Of a stretch of 32,160 nt of DNA, positions 9,136 through 16,564 are shown one piece after another (positions within the stretch are counted from its first letter, which is position 1; every line of letters starts with the position of its first letter). Under the pieces are notes generated by a model. It searched no databases and was not told the DNA's origin. It saw only the letters and a list, made by a program, of their open reading frames with translations. Position numbers and translations under genes: made by a program. Origin of the DNA: CAJWPI01 sp964635015 (GTDB lineage: Bacteria > Pseudomonadota > Gammaproteobacteria > Magnimaribacterales > Magnimaribacteraceae); contig CAZWMS010000016.1 of the NCBI GenBank assembly GCA_964635015.1, positions 1-32,160 on the forward strand, written 5' to 3'.

Positions 9136-9750
9136 CTAAGATCTGATTTTCATAATGCTATCTATAAGGCCGTATTCTACAGCCTCTTCAGGGGACATAA
9201 AGTTATCTCGATCACTGTCCTTTGCAATGGTGCCAACATCTTGTCCAGTATGTTGCGAAAGAATTTCATTTAGTTTCTTTTTTACAGAAAGTATTTCGCG
9301 AGCATGTATCTCCACATCGCTAGCTTGACCTTGAAAGCCACCCATAACCTGATGGATTAAAACTCTTGAATTAGGCAAAGCATGCCTCTTCCCTTTAGCC
9401 CCTCCTGCTAAAAGAACAGCTCCCATGCTTGAAGCCTGTCCAATACAAAGAGTACTAATATCGGGTTTTATAAATTGCATTGTGTCGTAAATGGATAATC
9501 CTGAAGTTACTGAACCACCAGGTGAGTTGATATATAGATGGATGTCTTTATCTGGATTTTCTGCTTCAAGAAAAAGTAATTGTGCCACAACAAGGTTTGC
9601 ACCCAGATCTTCTACTGGTCCAGTTAAAAATATTATTCTTTCTTTTAAGAGCCTAGAATAGATATCATATGCTCTTTCACCCCTAGGGGTTTGCTCAACA
9701 ACCATGGGGATGAGTTGATTTACTTCTAAGGTTTTTGGTTCTTTACTCAT
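9136..9750 (-). CDS. clpP: ATP-dependent Clp protease proteolytic subunit ClpP
   Basis: Serine peptidase forming the two-ring proteolytic chamber used by ClpX. The 204 residues contain Ser108 (GQASSMGA), His133 (LIHQVMGG) and Asp182 (DRDNFM); the spacings of 25 and 49 residues equal those of E. coli ClpP. The N-terminal segment NQLIPMVVEQTPRGERAYDI contains the conserved axial-loop and self-processing region. It follows tig by a 51-nt gap that contains a sigma-32-like promoter candidate, and precedes clpX by 6 nt. Confidence 0.98.
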   Translation of the reverse strand: MSKEPKTLEVNQLIPMVVEQTPRGERAYDIYSRLLKERIIFLTGPVEDLGANLVVAQLLFLEAENPDKDIHLYINSPGGSVTSGLSIYDTMQFIKPDISTLCIGQASSMGAVLLAGGAKGKRHALPNSRVLIHQVMGGFQGQASDVEIHAREILSVKKKLNEILSQHTGQDVGTIAKDSDRDNFMSPEEAVEYGLIDSIMKIRS

Positions 9751-9770
9751 AAGCTTTACTTTTCTTATAT

Positions 9771-9797
9771 TTATGGGTTAATAAGACAAAATTCAAG
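9771..9797 (-). promoter_or_regulatory. Sigma-32-like heat-shock promoter candidate of clpP
   Basis: On the minus strand CTTGAAT (9791-9797) matches the sigma-32 -35 pattern CTTGAAA at six of seven positions. After 12 nt comes ACCCATAA (9771-9778), close to CCCCATNT. It occupies the tig-clpP gap, about 20 nt upstream of the clpP start. clpP-clpX is a sigma-32 target in E. coli, which supports the reading. No transcription start is known here. Confidence 0.55.
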
Positions 9798-9801
9798 TAT
9801 T

Positions 9802-11103
9802 TTAGTTTCCTCTAATACATTCCTCATAAGTCAAACTCTCTTCGATACCCTTGGCCTCAACCAATAATATATCAACTACCTGTTCCTCCAAAGAGATAGA
9901 TTCTATATTTTTTAATTGCTCATCATTAGAATAAAACCAATTAATTACCTGTTCAGGATCCTTATAGAGGGAAGCTCTTTCCTTAATTATTTCTTTAACT
10001 CTATCCGAGGAAGGTTTGATATGTCTGTCTTCAATTATTTTGTTCAAAAGAACTCCTATCCTAACTCTCTTTTCAGCTTCCTCTTGAAAAGAGTTAGAAG
10101 GGAATTTTTCTTCATTAGCATCTTTGGGATCAATTCCCATCCTTTTAGCAGCATCCAATCTTAGACTATTAATCTGTGTATCAATCATTACTTTAGGTAA
10201 GTCAAAAGGATTTTCGAGAACTAAAGAATTGAATATATTTTGTTTTATTTTGTTTTTTAGTAAGTTATTTAAGTCATCTTCCAACCTCTTTCTTACTTCT
10301 TTTCTAAAATCATTCAAGCTTTTAACTTCTATACCAGTTTGTTTGAAGAAATCCTCATTTAACTCTACTAAATTTGGTTTGAGGACTTCTTTTACAGTAA
10401 TATCAAATTGCACTTCTTTGGAAGCTAGCTCCTTCTTTTGATAGTCTTCTGGAAAATTTAAATTCAAAATCTTTTTATCTCCTGCCTTTACTCCAAGTAA
10501 GCCTTCTTCAAATCCTTTAATCATAGATTTAGATCCTATTTCAACTAAAAAATCATTTGCTGTATTTCCCTCAAAATCTTCTTCTCCAATTGTTCCTTTA
10601 AAATCAATCTTTACTCTATCTCCTAAAGATGCTGCTTCCTTTATAATCTCCCACCTAGAAAATCTTTTCCTCATATTCATAATAGTTTCATTGAGGTCTC
10701 TATCTTCCAGAGAGCTTAAAAATTTTTTATAAGATAATTTATGTAAACTTTTAACATTAACCTCAGGATAAACTTCGAACTCAACTTTAAATAAAACATC
10801 TTTTCCTGGTTCAACTCTTTGAGGTAGTAGGCGTGGTTTGCCAACAGGCTTCAAACCTTTTTTTTCTACTTGTTTGTAAAATGATTGGGCTGCTTCTTCA
10901 TAAAGCACGTCCTGTCTTATTTGTGGCTCATACATTTTAGAAATTATGTCTAATGGTGCTTTACCTTTTCTAAAGCCCTTAACCTTAGCAGTTTTCTGAG
11001 AGACTTGTAGCTTTGAAGAAACTCTCTTTTCTATTTCTTTTGAGGAAATAGTCACATTAAGACTTTTATTAGATCTTGTATTTTTACTAAGAGAAAACTT
11101 CAT
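9802..11103 (-). CDS. tig: Trigger factor, ribosome-associated chaperone
   Basis: Chaperone that docks at the ribosome exit tunnel and shields nascent chains. The 433 residues match the normal length. The N-terminal ribosome-binding domain has the signature GFRKGKAP (43-50). An FKBP-type PPIase domain spans about 158-245 (GDRVKIDFKGTI, then FEEGLLGVKAGD), and a helical substrate-cradling C-terminal domain follows. The start ATG is only 13 nt after the 3' end of tRNA-His with no clear Shine-Dalgarno sequence between, so tig mRNA must be made from a transcript that also contains the tRNA, or from a leaderless-like start after tRNA processing. It heads the tig-clpP-clpX-lon order. Confidence 0.96.
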   Translation of the reverse strand: MKFSLSKNTRSNKSLNVTISSKEIEKRVSSKLQVSQKTAKVKGFRKGKAPLDIISKMYEPQIRQDVLYEEAAQSFYKQVEKKGLKPVGKPRLLPQRVEPGKDVLFKVEFEVYPEVNVKSLHKLSYKKFLSSLEDRDLNETIMNMRKRFSRWEIIKEAASLGDRVKIDFKGTIGEEDFEGNTANDFLVEIGSKSMIKGFEEGLLGVKAGDKKILNLNFPEDYQKKELASKEVQFDITVKEVLKPNLVELNEDFFKQTGIEVKSLNDFRKEVRKRLEDDLNNLLKNKIKQNIFNSLVLENPFDLPKVMIDTQINSLRLDAAKRMGIDPKDANEEKFPSNSFQEEAEKRVRIGVLLNKIIEDRHIKPSSDRVKEIIKERASLYKDPEQVINWFYSNDEQLKNIESISLEEQVVDILLVEAKGIEESLTYEECIRGN

Positions 11104-11116
11104 AATCTTTATTAAA

Positions 11117-11193
11117 TGGGGTGGGCGATGGGGCTTGAACCCACGACCACTGGCACCACAAGCCAGAGCTCTACCAACTGAGCTACGCCCACC
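11117..11193 (-). tRNA. tRNA-His (GTG)
   Basis: Cloverleaf on the minus strand: acceptor GTGGGCG pairing with CGCCCAC, D arm GCTC..GAGC, anticodon stem CTGGC/GCCAG around loop TTGTGGT (anticodon GTG), T arm with GGTTCAAGC. A G at -1 (11193) can pair with C at the discriminator position, the tRNA-His identity feature, and CCA is encoded (11117-11119). 77 nt including G-1 and CCA. Confidence 0.97.
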
Positions 11194-11202
11194 AAAAGAT
11201 GC

Positions 11203-11208
11203 ATTCTA
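11203..11208 (-). promoter_or_regulatory. Probable -10 element of tRNA-His
   Basis: TAGAAT on the minus strand, 9 nt before the tRNA 5' end, one base off TATAAT. It is followed by GCATC, the same bases that follow the tRNA-Pro -10. No good -35 lies at 16-18 nt, so this is tentative. Confidence 0.35.
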
Positions 11209-11335
11209 ACACCTAAGATTAAAGTGAACTTAATATAAGGTCCTACCATTAAATTAACTAAAATAAAATAACAAGCCCTTCTTCTTTTTTTGAAATAAAA
11301 CTAGTTATGCTCAACCTTTTATTAACATGGAAAAT

Positions 11336-11605
11336 TTAATGGGTTTCAAATGCATTAATTAAATTATCTGCCTCTGATTCTTGAGTAAGAACATCATCAA
11401 CTTCTGCTTGGTTTGGACCTTCCCAGGTTAAAGCAAGCAATTGATTAACTGAAGATTCATCTCCTTGAAGGAAAAGTTCTACCGAGCCATCAGAAGCGTT
11501 CCTGACCCATCCAAATACTTTTAATTTTTCTGCCTCTTCTTTAATCCAAGCTCTATAACCTACTCCTTGGACTTGGCCATAAATACTAATATGAATAGCT
11601 TTCAT
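11336..11605 (-). CDS. acyP: Acylphosphatase
   Basis: Small cytoplasmic enzyme that hydrolyses carboxyl-phosphate bonds such as that of acetyl phosphate. The 89 residues have both family signatures: GQVQGVGYRAW (10-20) with the phosphate-binding Arg18, and GWVRNASDGSVE (32-43) with the catalytic Asn36. Length matches the usual 90 or so. It lies alone on the minus strand between tRNA-Arg (86 nt upstream) and tRNA-His (142 nt downstream). A link to the neighbouring acyl-CoA/phosphate chemistry further right is not supported by position. Confidence 0.93.
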   Translation of the reverse strand: MKAIHISIYGQVQGVGYRAWIKEEAEKLKVFGWVRNASDGSVELFLQGDESSVNQLLALTWEGPNQAEVDDVLTQESEADNLINAFETH

Positions 11606-11691
11606 AAATTCTAAAAAAAGTTTGTCTAAAAATATAATATCAAGAGACTTTTAAATCAAATACTTTAGTCAATGAAAGGGATTTTTTAGGG

Positions 11692-11769
11692 TGGCCTCCT
11701 CGGCAGGACTCGAACCTGCGACCCACTGCTTAGAAGGCAGTTGCTCTGATCCAACTGAGCTACGAGGAG
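11692..11769 (-). tRNA. tRNA-Arg (TCT)
   Basis: Minus-strand cloverleaf: acceptor CTCCTCG/CGAGGAG, D arm GCTC..GAGC, anticodon stem ACTGC/GCAGT around loop CTTCTAA (anticodon TCT, reading AGA/AGG), T arm with GGTTCGAGTCC, discriminator G and encoded CCA (11692-11694). 78 nt. AGA is a heavily used arginine codon in this window, consistent with need for this tRNA. Confidence 0.97.
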
Positions 11770-11779
11770 ATAAAAAAGG

Positions 11780-11790
11780 ATTATATTATA
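11780..11790 (-). promoter_or_regulatory. Overlapping -10 elements of tRNA-Arg
   Basis: Two perfect TATAAT hexamers overlap by one base on the minus strand (11785-11790 and 11780-11785), the nearer one 10 nt before the tRNA 5' end. The -35 region is weak (AGGACA, at 14 or 19 nt). The position fits a tRNA promoter. Confidence 0.5.
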
Positions 11791-11847
11791 AGAAGAAAGT
11801 ATTTTGTCCTTAATTTAGAGCCATCTAAGGTATAAACTGTAGCTTAT

Positions 11848-12627
11848 ATGTCTTACTTAGGTTCAATCGGAGTGGTAACTGGTGCAGCCAGTGGAATGGG
11901 AGAAATTATAGCCTCAAGAATGGCAAAGCAAGGGATGCAAGTTGCTGCTTTAGATGTAGATGAAAGTAAATTAAAAAGTCTTTCTAGAAAGTACAATAAC
12001 ATTCGCACCTTTCTGTGTGATGTTGCAAATTACGAACAAGTAAAAAAAACTATTCAAGAGATAGAGTCTACTCTCGGAGAAATAGATAGCCTAGTTCATG
12101 CGGCAGCTATTATGCCAGCTAAGCCAATTCTGAAAACACTCCCTAAAGAAACCATGCAACTAATGGAAGTAAACTATGGAGGTACCGTAAATCTAACTCA
12201 TTCAATAATTCCAAAAATGTTGCAAAAAAATTCTGGACAAGCAATATTTTTTGGTTCCATAGCAGGAAATGTATTAAATACTGGATTAGCACCATACTCA
12301 TCTACTAAGAGTGCAGTCAACACATATATAGAAATTTTACAGCAAGAGGTTAAAGACTCTGAAGTTCATATAATGCTAGTAGAGCCAAACGCAGTAGATA
12401 CACCTCTGATTGATCAAGCCCTGGGAAAAGATGGTCCAAAAAATATTAAAGAATCAAAAAAAACAGGGCGTCTAGCAGATCCTCTAAAGATAGTGAAATC
12501 TATAGAAAACGGTTTGGAAAGAAAAAAAACAATTTTATATCCAAATTTTGAAGCAAAAATTCTGGCTCTTACAAGAAGATTTTTTCCAAAATTACTTTGG
12601 TCAGTAATTCTTAAATCAAATAAATAA
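11848..12627 (+). CDS. SDR family oxidoreductase
   Basis: Short-chain dehydrogenase/reductase of unknown substrate. The 259 residues contain the cofactor motif TGAASGMG (11-18), Asp36 after the second strand (ALDVDE), which favours NAD(H), Asn109, and the catalytic Ser137 (FGSIAG), Tyr150 and Lys154 (YSSTK). The usual NNAG is replaced by HAAA. The last 30 residues are basic and hydrophobic (ALTRRFFPKLLW), a tail also seen in the SDR at 22524-23435 and possibly membrane-associating. It stands alone on the plus strand, divergent from tRNA-Arg (78 nt) and convergent with dadA (65 nt with no clear terminator). Confidence 0.88.
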   Translation: MSYLGSIGVVTGAASGMGEIIASRMAKQGMQVAALDVDESKLKSLSRKYNNIRTFLCDVANYEQVKKTIQEIESTLGEIDSLVHAAAIMPAKPILKTLPKETMQLMEVNYGGTVNLTHSIIPKMLQKNSGQAIFFGSIAGNVLNTGLAPYSSTKSAVNTYIEILQQEVKDSEVHIMLVEPNAVDTPLIDQALGKDGPKNIKESKKTGRLADPLKIVKSIENGLERKKTILYPNFEAKILALTRRFFPKLLWSVILKSNK

Positions 12628-12692
12628 AATCAGGTACTTGTAAATGAAGGTTCACCTATGATTGAGTTAAGAAATAATAGTAGCACTAATGA

Positions 12693-13964
12693 CTAAAGGG
12701 CTCTGCTGGCCAAATAGGGTTCTGGGTTCAGTTCTGGCTTTTTCCCTGTCATAAGATCAGCAAGAAGAGATCCAGACCCCATTGATGAAGTCCATCCCAA
12801 ATGGCCTTGGCCTACATTTACAAAAAGCCCTTTTACCTTTGTTTCACCGAGGTAGGGTAATCCATCAACACTCATAGGTCTGAATCCACACCAAAACTTA
12901 GACTCTTGTAAATTTAACTGAGAGTAAACTTTTGGATATACCCACTTCAACATATCCCCTAGGTTATCTAGTCTTCCTTCATCAATGTCATCATTAAAAC
13001 CCGCAAATTCTGCTGTTCCTGCTACCCTTAACCGATCTCCAAGAGGTGTTACTGCAGTATGAACACTTTCATCAATTATCGCTATTTTGGGCACCTTTTC
13101 TAGACCAAAGGTATCTAAAGTCAGTGAGTAACCTTTAACAGGTCTAACAGGTAAATTTAATCCTATGTTTTTAAGGATAATGTAAGACCAACTTCCTGCA
13201 GCTAACACTATTTTTTTGGCTTTAATCTCTACTCGATCAGTAACTAATCCATTTATGCTCTTCTTATTAACCAATATTTTTTTTATTTCAGTACTTACAT
13301 GAATCCGACCTCCTTTTTCTCTAATAAGACCTTCTAATTCTTTACAAAACTTATAAGCGTCTCCTATTTCATCTTGAGGGTAAAAAATACCCCCAGACAA
13401 ATTCTCTTCAACATATTTAAGTGCTGGTTCAATCTTTACAACTCCTCCTGGATCTAAGATTTTTGAATCAATTCCTAAATAGGATAATTTTTTATTTAAT
13501 TTAATAGCTCTTTCTAAGCTTTTTTTGGTTCTAAATATCTTCATTGTTCCATCTTCCCTGCTATCGTATTTAAGGTTTCTTTCCTTTCTAATTTGTTTGG
13601 TTAATTCTTTGCTGTATGCAGCTAATCGAAAAGAATTTTCACTATTTTTTAAGAATCTAGTACTTGTAGAATTTCTTAAAAATTTAAGCCCCCAAAACAA
13701 AAGCGAAGGTAAAGATGTCATATTCAATAGAATGGGAGAATTTTTTCTCCCAATTCCTGAAAGGATTCTTGCTACATCATGAATAGAATTCCAAGGCATA
13801 GCTTGAGAGGGTGTTAGCATTCCAGCATTTGCAAAACTTGTTTGTATAGCCGTTTCATTTTCCTTTTCAACTATTAAAACTTTCTCCCCTCTGTCTAATA
13901 GAGAATTGGCTGTTGTTAGACCTTGAAGTCCTCCACCTATAATTACAATAGTGTCTTTATCCAC
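12693..13964 (-). CDS. dadA: D-amino-acid dehydrogenase (DadA family FAD oxidoreductase)
   Basis: FAD enzyme expected to oxidise D-amino acids to 2-oxo acids and pass electrons to the respiratory chain. The 423 residues match DadA: Rossmann motif VIIGGGLQG near the N-terminus, ANAGMLTPSQAMPW, a central substrate domain, WCGFRPMSVDGLPYLGE and the C-terminal GQGHLGWTSSMGSG flavin motif. I place the start at the GTG at 13964, just before DKDTIVIIGGG. The frame stays open further upstream, but that part is tRNA-Pro read as protein. No clear ribosome site precedes the GTG. The gene begins 52 nt after tRNA-Pro and has no promoter of its own that I can see, so co-transcription with the tRNA is likely. 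Other DAO-fold amine oxidases remain possible. Confidence 0.85.
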   Translation of the reverse strand: MDKDTIVIIGGGLQGLTTANSLLDRGEKVLIVEKENETAIQTSFANAGMLTPSQAMPWNSIHDVARILSGIGRKNSPILLNMTSLPSLLFWGLKFLRNSTSTRFLKNSENSFRLAAYSKELTKQIRKERNLKYDSREDGTMKIFRTKKSLERAIKLNKKLSYLGIDSKILDPGGVVKIEPALKYVEENLSGGIFYPQDEIGDAYKFCKELEGLIREKGGRIHVSTEIKKILVNKKSINGLVTDRVEIKAKKIVLAAGSWSYIILKNIGLNLPVRPVKGYSLTLDTFGLEKVPKIAIIDESVHTAVTPLGDRLRVAGTAEFAGFNDDIDEGRLDNLGDMLKWVYPKVYSQLNLQESKFWCGFRPMSVDGLPYLGETKVKGLFVNVGQGHLGWTSSMGSGSLLADLMTGKKPELNPEPYLASRAL

Positions 13965-14016
13965 AGTAAAAGTATAATCCTTAAAGCAATATAAAGTTAA
14001 GAATTTTAATTGTTTA

Positions 14017-14093
<77 letters not shown>

Positions 14094-14103
14094 AAGGCGA
14101 TGC

Positions 14104-14132
14104 ATGTTAAGTATCCTCTTTACTATCGTCAA
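14104..14132 (-). promoter_or_regulatory. Sigma-70 promoter of tRNA-Pro (and probably dadA)
   Basis: TTGACG (14127-14132), 17 nt, TAACAT (14104-14109) on the minus strand, ending about 10 nt before the tRNA 5' end. The stretch after the -10 (GCATCGCC) is GC-rich, the kind of discriminator seen at stable-RNA promoters under stringent control. Confidence 0.7.
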
Positions 14133-14198
14133 ATAAAAGATTAACTTTCTAGTAACTTAAATTAATGAGAAAATTATAAAAATAATCTCAACTTACTT

Positions 14199-15041
14199 AT
14201 GGCAATAGTTCTTAACGGAAAATCACTTTCTGAATCTACAGAAGCTGAATTATTTGAAAGAGTAAAAAAAATAAAAGAAAAAACTGGCACTACACCCATA
14301 CTTGCTACTATTTTGGTTGGTAGCGACCCTGCTTCAGCTACCTATATAAATATGAAAAGTAATGCTTGCAAAAGAGTAGGAATGGATTCTTTAAAAATTG
14401 AATTAGATAAAAAAGCCTCAACTTCGGAGGTTCTAAAAGAGATTGATAATTTAAATAAAAATAATGTTGTACACGGAATACTTCTTCAACACCCAGTTCC
14501 AGAACAAATAGATGAAAGAAAATGTTTTGACGAAATAGACTTAAAAAAGGATGTAGATGGAGTTACATGTTTGGGTTTTGGAAACATTTCTATGGGTGAA
14601 ATAGCTTATGGCTCATGTACTCCAACAGGGATAATGCGCCTTTTAAAGCATTACGATATAAAGATTTCAGGAAAGCATGCTGTGGTTGTTGGAAGAAGCC
14701 CTATCCTAGGAAAGCCGATGGCAATGATGTTGTTGAATGAAAATGCAACTGTAACAATGTGTCACTCAAGGACAGAGAATTTAATTGGTCATGTAAAGGA
14801 TGCCGATATAGTTGTAGGGGCTGTAGGTATACCTAAATTTATAAAGTCTGATTGGATAAAAGATAACTCAGTTGTAATAGATGCTGGCTACCATCCTGAA
14901 AAATGTGGGGATATTGATTTGAGCAATATTCAAGAAAAGTGCTTTGCCTATACTCCAGTTCCTGGGGGAGTTGGTCCGATGACTATAAACACTCTTTTAC
15001 TTCAAACTGTTGAGGCTTTCGAAAAAAGCATCCAGACATGA
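14199..15041 (+). CDS. folD: Bifunctional methylenetetrahydrofolate dehydrogenase/cyclohydrolase FolD
   Basis: Cytoplasmic enzyme that interconverts 5,10-methylene-, methenyl- and 10-formyl-tetrahydrofolate, using NADP. The 280 residues are normal length. Visible markers are Tyr49 and catalytic Lys53 in ATYINMKSNAC, the cofactor loop VVVGRSPILGKPMAM, VGAVGIP, and the closing PVPGGVGPMTINTL. It is divergent from tRNA-Pro/dadA (105 nt between the structural genes) and is followed after 50 nt by the monooxygenase, with a T9 run but no stem in between, so read-through into the monooxygenase is possible. Confidence 0.97.
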   Translation: MAIVLNGKSLSESTEAELFERVKKIKEKTGTTPILATILVGSDPASATYINMKSNACKRVGMDSLKIELDKKASTSEVLKEIDNLNKNNVVHGILLQHPVPEQIDERKCFDEIDLKKDVDGVTCLGFGNISMGEIAYGSCTPTGIMRLLKHYDIKISGKHAVVVGRSPILGKPMAMMLLNENATVTMCHSRTENLIGHVKDADIVVGAVGIPKFIKSDWIKDNSVVIDAGYHPEKCGDIDLSNIQEKCFAYTPVPGGVGPMTINTLLLQTVEAFEKSIQT

Positions 15042-15091
15042 CCTAGATCTTTTTTTTTAGTACCCTGTTACATTAATCAATAATTATCCAT

Positions 15092-16561
15092 ATGCAAGAA
15101 GACAAAAATCATTTTAATGTAGTTGTTGTAGGAGCTGGTATTTCTGGTATTGGAGCTGGATGTAACTTACAAAAAAAATGCCCAAATAAATCTTTTGTAA
15201 TTTTAGAAGGAAGAGAGAGTTTTGGAGGGACTTGGGATCTATTTCGCTATCCTGGTATCAGATCAGATTCAGATATGCATACAATGGGTTTTAGGTTTAA
15301 GCCTTGGGTTCATAAGAGGTATATTGCAGATGGTCCTTCCATTCTTAATTACTTAGAAGAAACAATATCTGAGAATAACCTCAAAGATAGAATTAGATAT
15401 AAACATAAAGTTTTAAGCTCTTCGTGGTCTTCTTCAAAATCTCAATGGAATCTAGAGGTTATGAATTTGGATTCTGAGAATATAGAGAGTTTCTCCTGCA
15501 GCTTTCTTTTGCTATGTGGAGGTTATTACAACTATGATGAAGGCTATAGTCCACATTTTGAGAATCAAGAGAAATTTAATGGATTAATAGTACACCCACA
15601 GAAATGGCCGGAAGATTTAAATTATCATAATAAGAAAGTTGTAGTCATAGGAAGTGGAGCAACTGCTGTGACAATAATTCCTTCTATGTCTGAAGAAGTT
15701 GAACATATAACCATGCTCCAAAGGTCTCCTACTTATTATATGGCCGCACCAGACAAAGATATGATAGGTCATTTTTTTAGGAAAATATTTCCCCAAAGAG
15801 TTGCTCACTTTTTAACAAGATGGAAAAATATCTTGCTGGGAAGGTATTTCTATTCACGTTGTGTAAAAAATCCAGAAAAAGTTAAGAAATTATTAATAGA
15901 TGGAGTTAGGGCTCATTTAGGAGATGACTATGACATTGAGACCCATTTTACTCCTAAATATAACCCTTGGGAGCAACGTTTGTGCTTTGTCCCAAATGCG
16001 GATATGTTTGAAGCAATAAAATCTGGTAAAGCTTCAGTTATAACCGACCACATAGATCAATTTACTGAAGATGGCATTAAGCTAAAATCTGGGGAAAAGC
16101 TTACAGCTGATATCGTAATAACTGCAACTGGATTAAATTTACAATTCCTTAATGGAATAGATCTAAAAGTAGATAATTCTAAAGTAAATGTAGCTGAAAA
16201 AATGTCTTACAAGGGGAGAATGTTCAGTGATGTTCCTAATCTTGCAGCTAGTTTTGGATATACAACTGCCAGCTGGACATTGGGTGCTGACCTAACCTCA
16301 GAATACGTATGTAAACTCCTAAATTACATGGATAAAAATGGCTATGATTATTGTTCTCCAGTAGTCGGTGATGATGTTGAAGAAGAAGGTGCTTACTTGA
16401 ACCTCTCTTCAGGTTATATAACCAGGGCTTTAGATAAAATCCCTAAACAAGGTTCAAGATCCCCCTGGATGAGCACTCAAGACTATCTGACAGACATTAT
16501 AGAAGTAAGATGGGGATCTATAATTAATGATGATTTGCATTTTAAAACCACAAGTCAATAA
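15092..16561 (+). CDS. Flavin-containing Baeyer-Villiger-type monooxygenase
   Basis: FAD/NADPH monooxygenase expected to insert oxygen into a ketone to give an ester or lactone. The 489 residues have two dinucleotide motifs, GAGISGIG (14-21) for FAD and GSGATA (187-192) for NADPH, separated by the Baeyer-Villiger fingerprint F-x-G-x3-H-x3-W-P (162-173). The segments GGTWDLFRYPGIRSDSDMHT and FRFKPW resemble the EthA subgroup of Mycobacterium. It converges on the acyl-CoA synthetase with only 3 nt between stops and lies close to the fatty-acid/4-hydroxyacyl-CoA region, so a role in supplying lactones or esters to that route is an attractive but unproven inference. Substrate unknown. Confidence 0.88.
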   Translation: MQEDKNHFNVVVVGAGISGIGAGCNLQKKCPNKSFVILEGRESFGGTWDLFRYPGIRSDSDMHTMGFRFKPWVHKRYIADGPSILNYLEETISENNLKDRIRYKHKVLSSSWSSSKSQWNLEVMNLDSENIESFSCSFLLLCGGYYNYDEGYSPHFENQEKFNGLIVHPQKWPEDLNYHNKKVVVIGSGATAVTIIPSMSEEVEHITMLQRSPTYYMAAPDKDMIGHFFRKIFPQRVAHFLTRWKNILLGRYFYSRCVKNPEKVKKLLIDGVRAHLGDDYDIETHFTPKYNPWEQRLCFVPNADMFEAIKSGKASVITDHIDQFTEDGIKLKSGEKLTADIVITATGLNLQFLNGIDLKVDNSKVNVAEKMSYKGRMFSDVPNLAASFGYTTASWTLGADLTSEYVCKLLNYMDKNGYDYCSPVVGDDVEEEGAYLNLSSGYITRALDKIPKQGSRSPWMSTQDYLTDIIEVRWGSIINDDLHFKTTSQ

Positions 16562-16564
16562 TTT

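Noticed and set aside
12628..12692. Bidirectional terminator between the SDR and dadA
   Set aside because: Only a 4-bp stem (AGGT/ACCT) with a long loop could be found.
15041..15060. Intrinsic terminator after folD
   Set aside because: There is a T9 run but no GC-rich stem before it.
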